Below, piece after piece: positions 1-5,239 of a stretch of 5,239 bases of DNA. Made by a program: the position numbers and the translations under genes. The stretch covers positions 199,330-204,568 of the forward strand of contig CP070681.1 in assembly GCA_020352575.1 (NCBI GenBank). The letters are read 5' to 3'. Under the pieces are notes generated by a model that saw only the letters and a program-made list of their open reading frames with translations, was not told the origin of the DNA and ran no database searches. Source of the DNA: Acidimicrobiia bacterium. Lineage in GTDB: Bacteria > Actinomycetota > Acidimicrobiia > Spongiisociales > JAENVV01. The number at the start of each line of letters is the position of its first letter. Positions within the stretch are counted from its first letter, which is position 1.

Positions 1-1
1 C

Positions 2-244
2 GCCGATGAGGACGGACCCTCCGTGGCCGGGCTGTTCCGGCAGCAGTACCGGGGCGGCCGCTACTCGTGGGGCTACCCCGCCTGCCCGGACCTCGAGGAC
101 AATGCCACTGTCGCCGAACTCCTCGGCGCCGACCGCATCGACGTCGTCGTCGGCGAAGAGACTGCGTGGCAGTACGAGCCCGAGCAGACGACGTCGGCCC
201 TCATCTGCCACCATCCCGAGGCCAAATACTTCATTGCCCGCTGA
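2..244 (+). CDS. metH: Cobalamin-dependent methionine synthase, C-terminal end of the activation domain (5' partial)
   Basis: The reading frame is open from the left edge and ends at TGA 242-244, giving the last 80 residues of a much larger protein. MetH moves the methyl group of 5-methyl-tetrahydrofolate through cobalamin to homocysteine. Its C-terminal activation domain binds S-adenosylmethionine to re-methylate cobalamin that has become oxidised to the cob(II)alamin state. Visible here is the family signature R-x3-GYPACP (R20, Y25 of the fragment), which in the E. coli enzyme contacts S-adenosylmethionine. It is followed by an acidic 'CPDLED' stretch and a terminal 'TTSALICHHPEAKYF' segment of the kind seen near the C-terminus of many MetH proteins. 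The protein stops just after this motif and lacks the longer tail of E. coli MetH. The catalytic and cobalamin-binding domains lie outside the window. It is followed without a gap by metF and then metZ, which supports the assignment. The upstream start and promoter cannot be seen. Confidence 0.95.
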   Translation, partial: ADEDGPSVAGLFRQQYRGGRYSWGYPACPDLEDNATVAELLGADRIDVVVGEETAWQYEPEQTTSALICHHPEAKYFIAR

Positions 245-246
245 TG
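242..246 (+). promoter_or_regulatory. TGATG stop/start junction, metH to metF-like gene
   Basis: The TGA of metH (242-244) shares its A with the ATG of the next gene (244-246). No convincing Shine-Dalgarno sequence lies in the 20 bases before this ATG. Translation of the metF-like gene is therefore likely to depend on re-initiation by ribosomes finishing metH (inference), which would tie the amounts of the two proteins together. Confidence 0.7.
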
Positions 247-1056
247 CTGAACGGACACGACCACTTCACGCTCACCGCCGAGGTGAACCCGCCCGAACTC
301 CCGGGGACCAACCACCTCGGGCTGCAGGGCACGTGGGAACACGTCCTCGTCACGGACAACGTGTTCGGCAAGATCCGGGTCTCGCCCTACGCGTACGGAG
401 CCCGACTCACCCACGACCTGCCCGGATGCGACCCAACCGTCGTGGTCTCGACGAGGGATCGCAACATCCTCGCCATCGAGTCCGAGGTGAGGGGCGCGAT
501 CACCAACGGCGTATCGTCGTTCCTCGTCGTGATCGGCGACTCCCGTCCCCACGTCGACCACCTGGCCGACCATGAGCAGATCACGAAGCACCTCCGGGAG
601 TTGCAGGACCGAATCCCGCACCGGTTCGAGGTAGGAATGCCGACCCGCTTCCGGCGCTCGCACCTCGACGCCCGAATCGACCTCGGGGCCCAGTTCTTCG
701 TCGCCGGGCCCGTCGTCGACGCCGCCACCGTCGGCCCGAGCCTCGAAGCGCTCGCACGCGAAGCAGGCGATCCCCCGGTGCACATCATGGTGATGCCCCC
801 ATTCAGCCCCACGTGGGTCGATCGGGCGGCCAGCATCGGTGCGGTCCCGGCGACCCACGGCCTCCGCTCACGGGTCGCCGACCTCCCGAAGGAGGACCGT
901 CGCGCATTCGCGTGGGAGCACGCCCTCGAGACCTGTGCCGCACTCGAGGACCACGGTGCCGCCGGCGCGGTGCTCGTGGGCATTTCCTTCGACACCCTGG
1001 TCCGGGAGGCGGCCCACCGGTTCCTCGATCCCTGGAAGGAGGCCCCACATGCGTGA
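244..1056 (+). CDS. metF: Short MetF-like methylenetetrahydrofolate reductase
   Basis: This 270-residue protein looks like a single-domain TIM-barrel flavoprotein of the MetF/MTHFR family. That family reduces 5,10-methylene-tetrahydrofolate to 5-methyl-tetrahydrofolate, the methyl donor used by MetH. Landmarks align in order with E. coli MetF: E13 in 'AEVNPP' (the conserved glutamate of FEFFPPR), 'STRDRN' at 69-74 on a core strand, G98-D99 after a hydrophobic strand (the conserved GD), and Q150-F-F (the QFF motif). The C-terminal part, with 'GISFDTL' at 246-252, matches the final barrel strand and helix. The ATG at 244 was chosen because it overlaps the metH stop and because the open frame further upstream encodes arginine-rich, shadow-like sequence over metH. 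It is shorter than E. coli MetF (about 296 residues) and divergent, so its electron donor and even flavin binding are not certain. Its position between metH and metZ strongly supports the role. Confidence 0.85.
   Translation: MLNGHDHFTLTAEVNPPELPGTNHLGLQGTWEHVLVTDNVFGKIRVSPYAYGARLTHDLPGCDPTVVVSTRDRNILAIESEVRGAITNGVSSFLVVIGDSRPHVDHLADHEQITKHLRELQDRIPHRFEVGMPTRFRRSHLDARIDLGAQFFVAGPVVDAATVGPSLEALAREAGDPPVHIMVMPPFSPTWVDRAASIGAVPATHGLRSRVADLPKEDRRAFAWEHALETCAALEDHGAAGAVLVGISFDTLVREAAHRFLDPWKEAPHA
1036..1042 (+). promoter_or_regulatory. Strong Shine-Dalgarno sequence of metZ
   Basis: AAGGAGG lies inside the end of the metF-like gene, with six bases between it and the ATG at 1049. It is the clearest ribosome binding site in the window and decides the metZ start against the upstream in-frame ATG at 839. 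It suggests that metZ is translated independently, unlike the metF-like gene before it. Confidence 0.8.
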
Positions 1057-2212
1057 TGACTCGAAGGCCGTCAGGGGCGGCCTGCATCGCAGCGGGTTCG
1101 ACGAGACCGCAGAGGCCCTGTGGCTCACCTCCGGGTTCGTGTACCCGTCCGCCGAGGAGGCCGCTGCCGCCTTCGACGGCGAGTCGGACCACTTCATCTA
1201 CTCGCGATACGGCAATCCGACCGTTGCCACCTTCGAGGAGCGCATGGCGCTCGTCGAGGGGGCCGAGGCAGGGTTCGCCACGGCCTCGGGCATGGCCGCC
1301 GTGTTCGCCGCCCTCGCGTCGTCCGTGCGCTCCGGGGATCGGATCGTGGCTGCTCGGAGCCTCTTCGGCTCCTGCTTCATCATCCTCGACGAGATCCTCC
1401 CCCGCTGGGGTGTGACCACCGACTTCGTCGACGGCGCCGACCTCGAGCAATGGGAGCGCGCGCTCTCCGAACCGGCGTCGCTGGTTTTCTTCGAGACACC
1501 GTCCAACCCGATGCAGGAACTGGTGGACGTGCGAGCGGTGAGCGAACTCGCCCACGCCGCCGGGGCCAAGGTGGTCGTCGACAACGTCTTCGCCACGCCG
1601 GTGCTGCAATCACCGCTCTCGCTCGGTGCCGACGTGGTCGTGTACTCGGCCACGAAGCACATCGACGGCCAGGGCAGGGTGCTCGGTGGCGTCGTGCTCG
1701 GACCCGAGGTATGGGTGCGGGAGACCCTGCAGCCGTTCATGCGCCACACCGGCCCGTCGATGAGCCCCTTCAACGCCTGGGTCCTCACCAAGGCGCTCGA
1801 GACGATGCGCCTCCGCATCGAGCACCAGTCCGCACAGGCGCACGCCCTTGCGCAGCGTCTGGAGGGGGCACCCGGGGTCGAACGGGTCTGGTACCCGATG
1901 CTCTCCTCGCACCCCCAACACGAGCTCGCGACCGCACAGATGTCGGGCGGCGGCACCGTCGTGACGTTCTCGATCGAAGGAGGCGCCGAACGCGCCTTCC
2001 GCCTGCTCAACGCACTCGAGATGGTCGACATCTCGAACAACCTCGGGGACTCGAAGAGCATCATCACCCACCCCGAGAGCACGACCCACCGGAGGCTCGA
2101 ACCCGAGGTGCGTGCTGCCATGGGGATCACCTCCGGCGTGCTGAGGCTGAGCGTTGGGCTCGAAGACCTCGAGGACATCTGGGAGGACGTCGAGCGCGCC
2201 CTCGGTGCGTGA
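1049..2212 (+). CDS. metZ: O-succinylhomoserine sulfhydrylase (PLP enzyme)
   Basis: The 387-residue product belongs to the Cys/Met-metabolism family of PLP-dependent transsulfuration enzymes. MetZ condenses O-succinylhomoserine with sulfide to give homocysteine directly, bypassing cystathionine. The full set of landmarks is present: 'YSRYGNPT' at 51-58 (Tyr and Arg contacting the cofactor phosphate of the partner subunit), 'SGM' at 80-82, F106 in 'LFGSC' at the cofactor-stacking position, D178 in 'VVDNVF' for the PLP ring nitrogen, the Schiff-base lysine K203 in 'SATKHIDGQGR', 'RHTGPSMSPFNAW', 'NNLGDSKSIITHP', and R366 in 'LRLSVGLED' for the substrate carboxylate. The N-terminal 'LTSGFVYPSAEEA' and the 'LFGSC' segment are typical of MetZ rather than MetB or MetY. 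Length is normal for the family. The start overlaps the preceding stop by 8 bases and has a good ribosome binding site. O-acetylhomoserine as the real substrate cannot be excluded from sequence. Confidence 0.95.
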   Translation: MRDDSKAVRGGLHRSGFDETAEALWLTSGFVYPSAEEAAAAFDGESDHFIYSRYGNPTVATFEERMALVEGAEAGFATASGMAAVFAALASSVRSGDRIVAARSLFGSCFIILDEILPRWGVTTDFVDGADLEQWERALSEPASLVFFETPSNPMQELVDVRAVSELAHAAGAKVVVDNVFATPVLQSPLSLGADVVVYSATKHIDGQGRVLGGVVLGPEVWVRETLQPFMRHTGPSMSPFNAWVLTKALETMRLRIEHQSAQAHALAQRLEGAPGVERVWYPMLSSHPQHELATAQMSGGGTVVTFSIEGGAERAFRLLNALEMVDISNNLGDSKSIITHPESTTHRRLEPEVRAAMGITSGVLRLSVGLEDLEDIWEDVERALGA

Positions 2213-2215
2213 TCA
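2210..2215. other. TGATCA palindrome formed by two abutting convergent stop codons
   Basis: The plus-strand TGA of metZ (2210-2212) and the minus-strand TGA of the GNAT gene (TCA on the plus strand, 2213-2215) sit side by side and make a perfect 6-base palindrome. There is no intergenic base. No GC-rich hairpin followed by a T-run is visible on either strand nearby; the best nearby inverted repeat, GCGG/CCGC at 2216-2228, has only a 4-base stem. Transcription termination of each operon must therefore occur inside the other operon's coding sequence, or be Rho-dependent (inference). Confidence 0.75.
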
Positions 2216-3094
2216 GCGGATCGGCCGCTCCCACACGCTGCTCGTCCCCACCTCGAACCCCATCGCTTCGAAGGCCTCGTAGAGCGCCGGGTCGACCGGG
2301 AGCCAGAGCGCGATGGAGCGGCACCCGCGTTCGACGGCATGGTCCACGCACGCCCGTAGGACCCGCCGACTGTCCTCCGGGGACGCGTGCAGCCAGGTCA
2401 CCGAGAACCGGTGGTCTCCGCCACGGTCCTCCTCGAGGTCGCCGATGACCCAACCACTCGGACAGGCCAGCAGCGCACCCCTCCGCCGGGCCTCGACGAG
2501 GTCGTCGGGGCGGAGCGTCCAGAACGCCCAATGCCGTGATACGAGCCCTCGGGAGGCACGCATGAGCCGGCCCGAACTCCATGCCAGGAACGCGTCGTCC
2601 ACCTCGGCGCCTGCGGCGGCGAGCAGCCGTTCGGGTCCCGGCACCCTCGGTCCGCCGTTGCGGAGCGGGTTGGGATCGGACTGGAGGTCGTCCCTCCTCG
2701 CGAACGCCCACGTGCTCACCCTCCGATAGCCCATGCGCTCGACCTGGCGCTGGGGACCCTCGTTCCAGTCCTCGATGAGGAGTCGGGCAACGACCGCCCC
2801 CTGTGATGCAGCCCAGGCGACCCCCGCCTCGTTCATCTCGGTGGCGAGGCCCTTCCCCCTGTGGCCGGGGTGCACCCGAGCCGAGGCAAGCCATGCCTCC
2901 CGGGGGGACGTCAGGGTGGTCCGCATGACGCCGACGGCCCGATCCTCGACGTCCACCGCAACCACGACATGGAGGTCGGGGTCGTCGAGCCACCCGAGGA
3001 ACGAGTCGCCCACGTAGTCACCCCATGCGAACGTCCCTTGGGTGAACGCGGCGATCGCCTCGGCATCGTCCGGACGAGCCGTCCGGATCGTCAT
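2213..3094 (-). CDS. Two-domain GNAT-like acetyltransferase, substrate unknown
   Basis: The 293-residue protein appears to contain two GNAT folds. The N-terminal domain (about 1-135) begins 'MTIRTARPDD', a usual GNAT opening. It carries the acetyl-CoA pyrophosphate loop 'HRGKGLA' (R79-G80-K81-G82 in the R/Q-x-x-G-x-G/A pattern) after the strand 'ASARVHP', and ends with 'QRQVERMGYR', the usual last helix and strand. The C-terminal domain (about 150-293) has the GNAT-style ending 'LYEAFEAMGFEV', but 'SPEDSRRVLRACVDHA' stands where the pyrophosphate loop should be. Only the first domain is therefore expected to bind acetyl-CoA; the second may be structural or bind the acceptor. The ATG at 3094 was chosen because it overlaps the stop of the preceding membrane gene (ATGA) and because the frame upstream is a shadow of that gene. 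It is the last gene of the minus-strand operon. The substrate (small molecule, antibiotic, peptide or protein) cannot be told. Confidence 0.83.
   Translation of the reverse strand: MTIRTARPDDAEAIAAFTQGTFAWGDYVGDSFLGWLDDPDLHVVVAVDVEDRAVGVMRTTLTSPREAWLASARVHPGHRGKGLATEMNEAGVAWAASQGAVVARLLIEDWNEGPQRQVERMGYRRVSTWAFARRDDLQSDPNPLRNGGPRVPGPERLLAAAGAEVDDAFLAWSSGRLMRASRGLVSRHWAFWTLRPDDLVEARRRGALLACPSGWVIGDLEEDRGGDHRFSVTWLHASPEDSRRVLRACVDHAVERGCRSIALWLPVDPALYEAFEAMGFEVGTSSVWERPIR
3091..3094 (-). promoter_or_regulatory. ATGA start/stop overlap, membrane protein gene to GNAT gene
   Basis: The GNAT start codon (3094-3092) and the stop of the membrane-protein gene (3093-3091) overlap as ATGA. Only a weak G-rich stretch (GGTGGGG) lies upstream, further away than usual. 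Coupled translation is likely, which suggests that the two products are made together. Confidence 0.7.
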
Positions 3095-3678
3095 GGGCGC
3101 AGGCTGGACCCCACCACCACCCACGTGGTGGCGATCCATGCAGCGAGGAGGAGCAGCCGATCCCACCCGACCCGGACGAGTGGGAACTCGCGACGCAACC
3201 ACCATGCCGCCGGCACAGCAACGGGGAGCACGAAGACGAGGCCCCCGAATGCCGCTCCACGCAGCACCACGACGGCGAGGTCCAGCGGCGGTGCGACCCT
3301 CGCCGCGGCCGGCTCGAGGATGGAGGCAGCGACCAGTCCGAGGACGGACACGATGGCGACTCCGATCGCCCGACTCGCTGCGAGGTGCAGCTCGGGATAG
3401 GCATACGCCATCCCCGTGAGCGGCCCTTCCGACGCGATGCCGAGGGCGAAGAGTCCGAGTACTGCGAGTACGAGGCCGACGCCGAGCGTCGTGCCGGTGC
3501 CCTCGGCGAGTTCCTTCTGGATGATCCCGAACCCGTCGAGGAAGACGACGAGCGACAGCGACAGCAAGCCCGCCCCCACGACCGAGAGGTAGAGGTCGCC
3601 GGCAAGGCCGAGCTGCCGTCCGAACATCTGAACGGTCTGCCACCACCCCAGGGTGACCGGCTCACGGCTCGTGGTCAT
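3091..3678 (-). CDS. Unrecognised integral membrane protein, about five membrane segments
   Basis: I do not recognise this 195-residue protein. After a short polar N-terminus with two tryptophans ('GWWQTVQMFG', 11-20), hydrophobic stretches fall at about 29-49, 63-82, 103-121, 133-158 and 173-191, consistent with five membrane helices. The connections are short: 'GIIQKELAEG' (51-60) between the first two, 'PELHLAASR' (95-103) before the third and 'RREFPLVRVGWDR' (162-174) before the fifth. There is no signal-peptide cleavage site, no cysteine, and no transporter motif I can name. The ATG at 3678 lies 20 bases after the glcF stop. A longer frame reaching upstream to 3789 would be arginine-rich and lie on top of glcF, so I reject it. 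The ribosome binding site is poor. Its place between glcF and the GNAT gene could suggest an anchor or a transporter, but this is speculation. Confidence 0.8.
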   Translation of the reverse strand: MTTSREPVTLGWWQTVQMFGRQLGLAGDLYLSVVGAGLLSLSLVVFLDGFGIIQKELAEGTGTTLGVGLVLAVLGLFALGIASEGPLTGMAYAYPELHLAASRAIGVAIVSVLGLVAASILEPAAARVAPPLDLAVVVLRGAAFGGLVFVLPVAVPAAWWLRREFPLVRVGWDRLLLLAAWIATTWVVVGSSLRP

Positions 3679-3698
3679 GCGGCGCAGGGTATCGAAAG
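3679..3698 (-). other. 20-base gap between glcF and the membrane protein gene
   Basis: This is the only non-coding stretch in the window. It has no hairpin, no T-run and no recognisable promoter boxes, and no good Shine-Dalgarno sequence for the ATG at 3678. I read it as an internal operon spacer. Confidence 0.6.
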
Positions 3699-4898
3699 TC
3701 AGCGGCCGGCTCGGACCGCTTCCCAGTACAGCTCGACGGGATGGGCGATCCGCACGCCTTCGACGTGTTGGCGGAGTTGCATCTCGCACCCCGGGTTGGC
3801 CGAGGCGACGATCTCAACGCCGGCCGTCGCGACTTCGCCGGCCTTGCGGGCACCCAACCGGGCAGCCTCCTCTGGGTGGGACAACGACCACGAGCCCGCT
3901 GCGCCACAGCACATGCCCGATGGGTCGATATCGACCACGTCGTAGCCCGCTGCCGCAACGACCAACCGTGGTTCGTCCATGATCCTCTGGCCGTGCCGGA
4001 GGTGGCACGGGTCCTGCACGCCCACCCGGACACCGGTCGATGGCACGGGGGCGAGTCGCCCATCGGCGAGTGCCGCAGCCACCAGTTCGGTCACATCGAC
4101 AGCCGGGAGTTCGGCCCCGGTGAGGTGGCCATACCCCTTCAGGTGGGCCCCACACCCCGCGGCGTCGGCGACCACGACGTCCACGTCGCCAAAGGCTGCC
4201 TGGTTCCGCTCTGCGAGCCGGGTGGCCTCGTCGCGGGCACCGGCGTGGGCAGCGAGGGCGCCGCAGCAGGTCTGCGACTCGGGCACGACGACTCGGTGGC
4301 CGCCGAGTACGAGGACGGCGATCACCGCCTCGTGCACCGGTCGGAACCACTCGTCCATCACACAGCCGAGGAGCAGGCCCACGGTGGAGGACACCTCACC
4401 CGCTGGCTCGAAGACATCACCACGGCGAGACGGCGGACGATCCGAGAGCGAGCGCATCCCGGCGGCCTGGCGGCCCGGGCCGGGGAGGCGTGCGCCGACG
4501 CCGATCGCCCGGGCAACGCGCACCCCCGTGGTCAGCGAGGCAACGAGGGGCCTCGAGGAAACGCCTCGGCCCCAGGCCAGGGCACCGATCGACCTGCGCG
4601 GACGAGCGGCCTCGACCTCGGCCCGCGCTGCCTCGAGCAGCTCGCCATAGGGGACGAGCGACGGGCACGCCGCTTCACAGGCGCGACATCCAAGGCAGAA
4701 GTCGAGCATCGCGGAGAACGTGTCGTCCATCGGTGCCGCACCGCTCGCCACCGCCGACATCGCGGCAAGTCGGCCCCGTGGTGAAGCGTCCTCTCGTCCG
4801 GTGAGTCGAAAGGTCGGGCAGTGGGGATTGCAGAGCCCGCACTGGATGCAGGCGTTCAGTCCAGCGGAATCGGGCGGGTGGTCGGTGATCCAGCCCAT
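3699..4898 (-). CDS. glcF: Glycolate oxidase iron-sulfur subunit (GlcF-like)
   Basis: This 399-residue protein is close to the usual GlcF length (407 in E. coli). It has two N-terminal [4Fe-4S] binding sets, C17-x2-C20-x2-C23-x3-C27-P and C68-x2-C71-x2-C74-x3-C78-P, and then two CCG (cysteine-rich) domains. The first CCG domain has C179, C211-C212-G213 and C249; the second has C298, C330-C331-G332 and C371. In the GlcDEF complex this subunit passes electrons from the flavin subunits to membrane quinone while glycolate is oxidised to glyoxylate. A poorly conserved linker (about 95-170), rich in Arg and Gly, separates the halves. The ATG at 4898 overlaps the preceding stop as TGATG; the frame stays open upstream to 5060, but only as a shadow of glcE. 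Related iron-sulfur subunits serve lactate or other 2-hydroxyacid oxidases (LutA/GlpC-like), so glycolate as substrate rests on the glcE neighbour and overall similarity. Confidence 0.92.
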   Translation of the reverse strand: MGWITDHPPDSAGLNACIQCGLCNPHCPTFRLTGREDASPRGRLAAMSAVASGAAPMDDTFSAMLDFCLGCRACEAACPSLVPYGELLEAARAEVEAARPRRSIGALAWGRGVSSRPLVASLTTGVRVARAIGVGARLPGPGRQAAGMRSLSDRPPSRRGDVFEPAGEVSSTVGLLLGCVMDEWFRPVHEAVIAVLVLGGHRVVVPESQTCCGALAAHAGARDEATRLAERNQAAFGDVDVVVADAAGCGAHLKGYGHLTGAELPAVDVTELVAAALADGRLAPVPSTGVRVGVQDPCHLRHGQRIMDEPRLVVAAAGYDVVDIDPSGMCCGAAGSWSLSHPEEAARLGARKAGEVATAGVEIVASANPGCEMQLRQHVEGVRIAHPVELYWEAVRAGR

Positions 4899-4900
4899 CA
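4896..4900 (-). promoter_or_regulatory. TGATG stop/start junction, glcE to glcF
   Basis: The stop of the glcE-like gene (4900-4898) shares one base with the glcF ATG (4898-4896). A modest G-rich sequence (GGGACGG) lies about five bases before the ATG. Coupled, near-equal synthesis of the two subunits is likely, as expected for partners of one complex. Confidence 0.7.
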
Positions 4901-5239
4901 CATCCGTCCCGTGAGCCGACCACGGTTGATGATCCGGTCGGGGTCGAACCGAGCGATCACACGGCGCTGGAGCGGGAGCGAGGCAGGCGGACTTCCCCAC
5001 GGGTCCCCGCCACCACGGCCACGGGTGCGGACGACGGCACCACCCCTCGCCTCGGCCCACGTACGCAGCGCTGGTGCATCGACTGCCACTTCGACGATGC
5101 CGACCCCGTGCTGGGCCACGAATCGCGTCCCGTCAGGGAGCCGCCGCACCGCCTCGGGCAGCTCGGACGGAGGGACTCGGACCTCGAACAGGTCGTCCTC
5201 ACCGCCCAGCTCGGGCCACACGTGGCCAACGACGGCCTC
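4898..5239 (-). CDS. glcE: Glycolate oxidase FAD-binding subunit, C-terminal part (GlcE-like, 5' partial)
   Basis: The frame is open to the right edge and shows the last 113 residues of a protein of roughly 350 residues in this family. GlcE is one of the FAD-linked oxidase subunits of glycolate oxidase, acting with GlcD and GlcF. The visible part holds the end of the C-terminal cap domain ('FVAQHGVGIVEVAVD') and the closing 'LQRRVIARFDPDRIINRGRL', which matches the 'LK..FDP.GIFNPGRL' ending of GlcE and related flavoenzymes. The usual NPGR is NRGR here. The FAD-binding domain lies beyond the window, so cofactor residues cannot be checked. It is joined directly to glcF, the usual order in glc operons. 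Another FAD-linked 2-hydroxyacid dehydrogenase subunit is possible from this fragment alone, but the glcF neighbour makes GlcE the best reading. Confidence 0.87.
   Translation of the reverse strand, partial: EAVVGHVWPELGGEDDLFEVRVPPSELPEAVRRLPDGTRFVAQHGVGIVEVAVDAPALRTWAEARGGAVVRTRGRGGGDPWGSPPASLPLQRRVIARFDPDRIINRGRLTGRM

Noticed and set aside
2216..2228. Inverted repeat GCGG/CCGC near the convergent stops as a possible terminator
   Set aside because: The stem is only four bases, no T-run follows, and such short repeats are common by chance in GC-rich DNA.
1198..2340. A 380-residue open frame on the minus strand opposite metZ
   Set aside because: It is Ser/Arg/Thr-rich with no recognisable motif and lies wholly opposite a clearly conserved gene. 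Long antisense open frames are expected at this GC level.
1120..2448. A 442-residue plus-strand frame overlapping metZ and running past its stop
   Set aside because: Its translation is dominated by Arg, Gly and Pro, the usual product of an out-of-frame read of high-GC coding DNA, while metZ in the other frame has every family motif.
3095..3646. N-terminal extension of the GNAT frame over the membrane-protein gene (477 residues in total)
   Set aside because: The extension is Arg-rich and out of frame with the hydrophobic membrane-protein reading. The GNAT-typical opening MTIRTARPDD with the ATGA overlap marks the real start.
3741..4784. A 347-residue plus-strand frame opposite glcF
   Set aside because: It is His/Gly/Arg-rich with no domain, and the opposite strand has all the cysteine sets of GlcF.
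4899..5060. N-terminal extension of glcF (open to 5060)
   Set aside because: It reads Pro/Arg/Trp-rich sequence overlapping the glcE frame. The ferredoxin-like cysteines begin 17 residues after the ATG at 4898, the normal place for GlcF.

Overview
The window is a high-GC stretch with strong G/C preference at third codon positions, almost wholly coding. It looks like a chromosomal segment of an actinobacterium. Acidimicrobiia-type or a related environmental lineage is my guess from the GC, the MetH/MetZ methionine route and the protein style; nothing here fixes the taxon. I see no mobile element, tRNA, rRNA, CRISPR array or riboswitch.

Left half, plus strand (2-2212): a methionine-biosynthesis operon in the order metH (C-terminal 80 residues only), a short metF-like methylenetetrahydrofolate reductase, and metZ (O-succinylhomoserine sulfhydrylase). 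Together they cover the last steps of methionine synthesis. MetZ makes homocysteine from O-succinylhomoserine and sulfide, the MetF-like protein supplies 5-methyl-tetrahydrofolate, and cobalamin-dependent MetH joins the two. metH and metF share a TGATG stop/start; metF and metZ overlap by 8 bases, and metZ has a strong Shine-Dalgarno sequence of its own.

Right half, minus strand (5239 down to 2213): the C-terminal part of a glcE-like FAD-binding subunit, a complete glcF-like iron-sulfur subunit, an unrecognised protein with about five membrane segments, and a protein with two GNAT acetyltransferase-like domains. glcE/glcF share a TGATG, glcF and the membrane gene are 20 bases apart, and the membrane gene and the GNAT gene share an ATGA. 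All four therefore probably lie on one transcript. GlcE/GlcF are parts of the membrane-associated glycolate (or related 2-hydroxyacid) oxidase that feeds electrons to quinone; glcD would be expected upstream, beyond the right edge.

The two operons converge with no intergenic base: the stop codons of metZ and the GNAT gene abut and form the palindrome TGATCA. The only non-coding DNA in the window is the 20-base gap at 3679-3698. I found no clear sign of a wholly new system. The least explained item is the translationally coupled membrane protein/two-domain GNAT pair behind glcEF.
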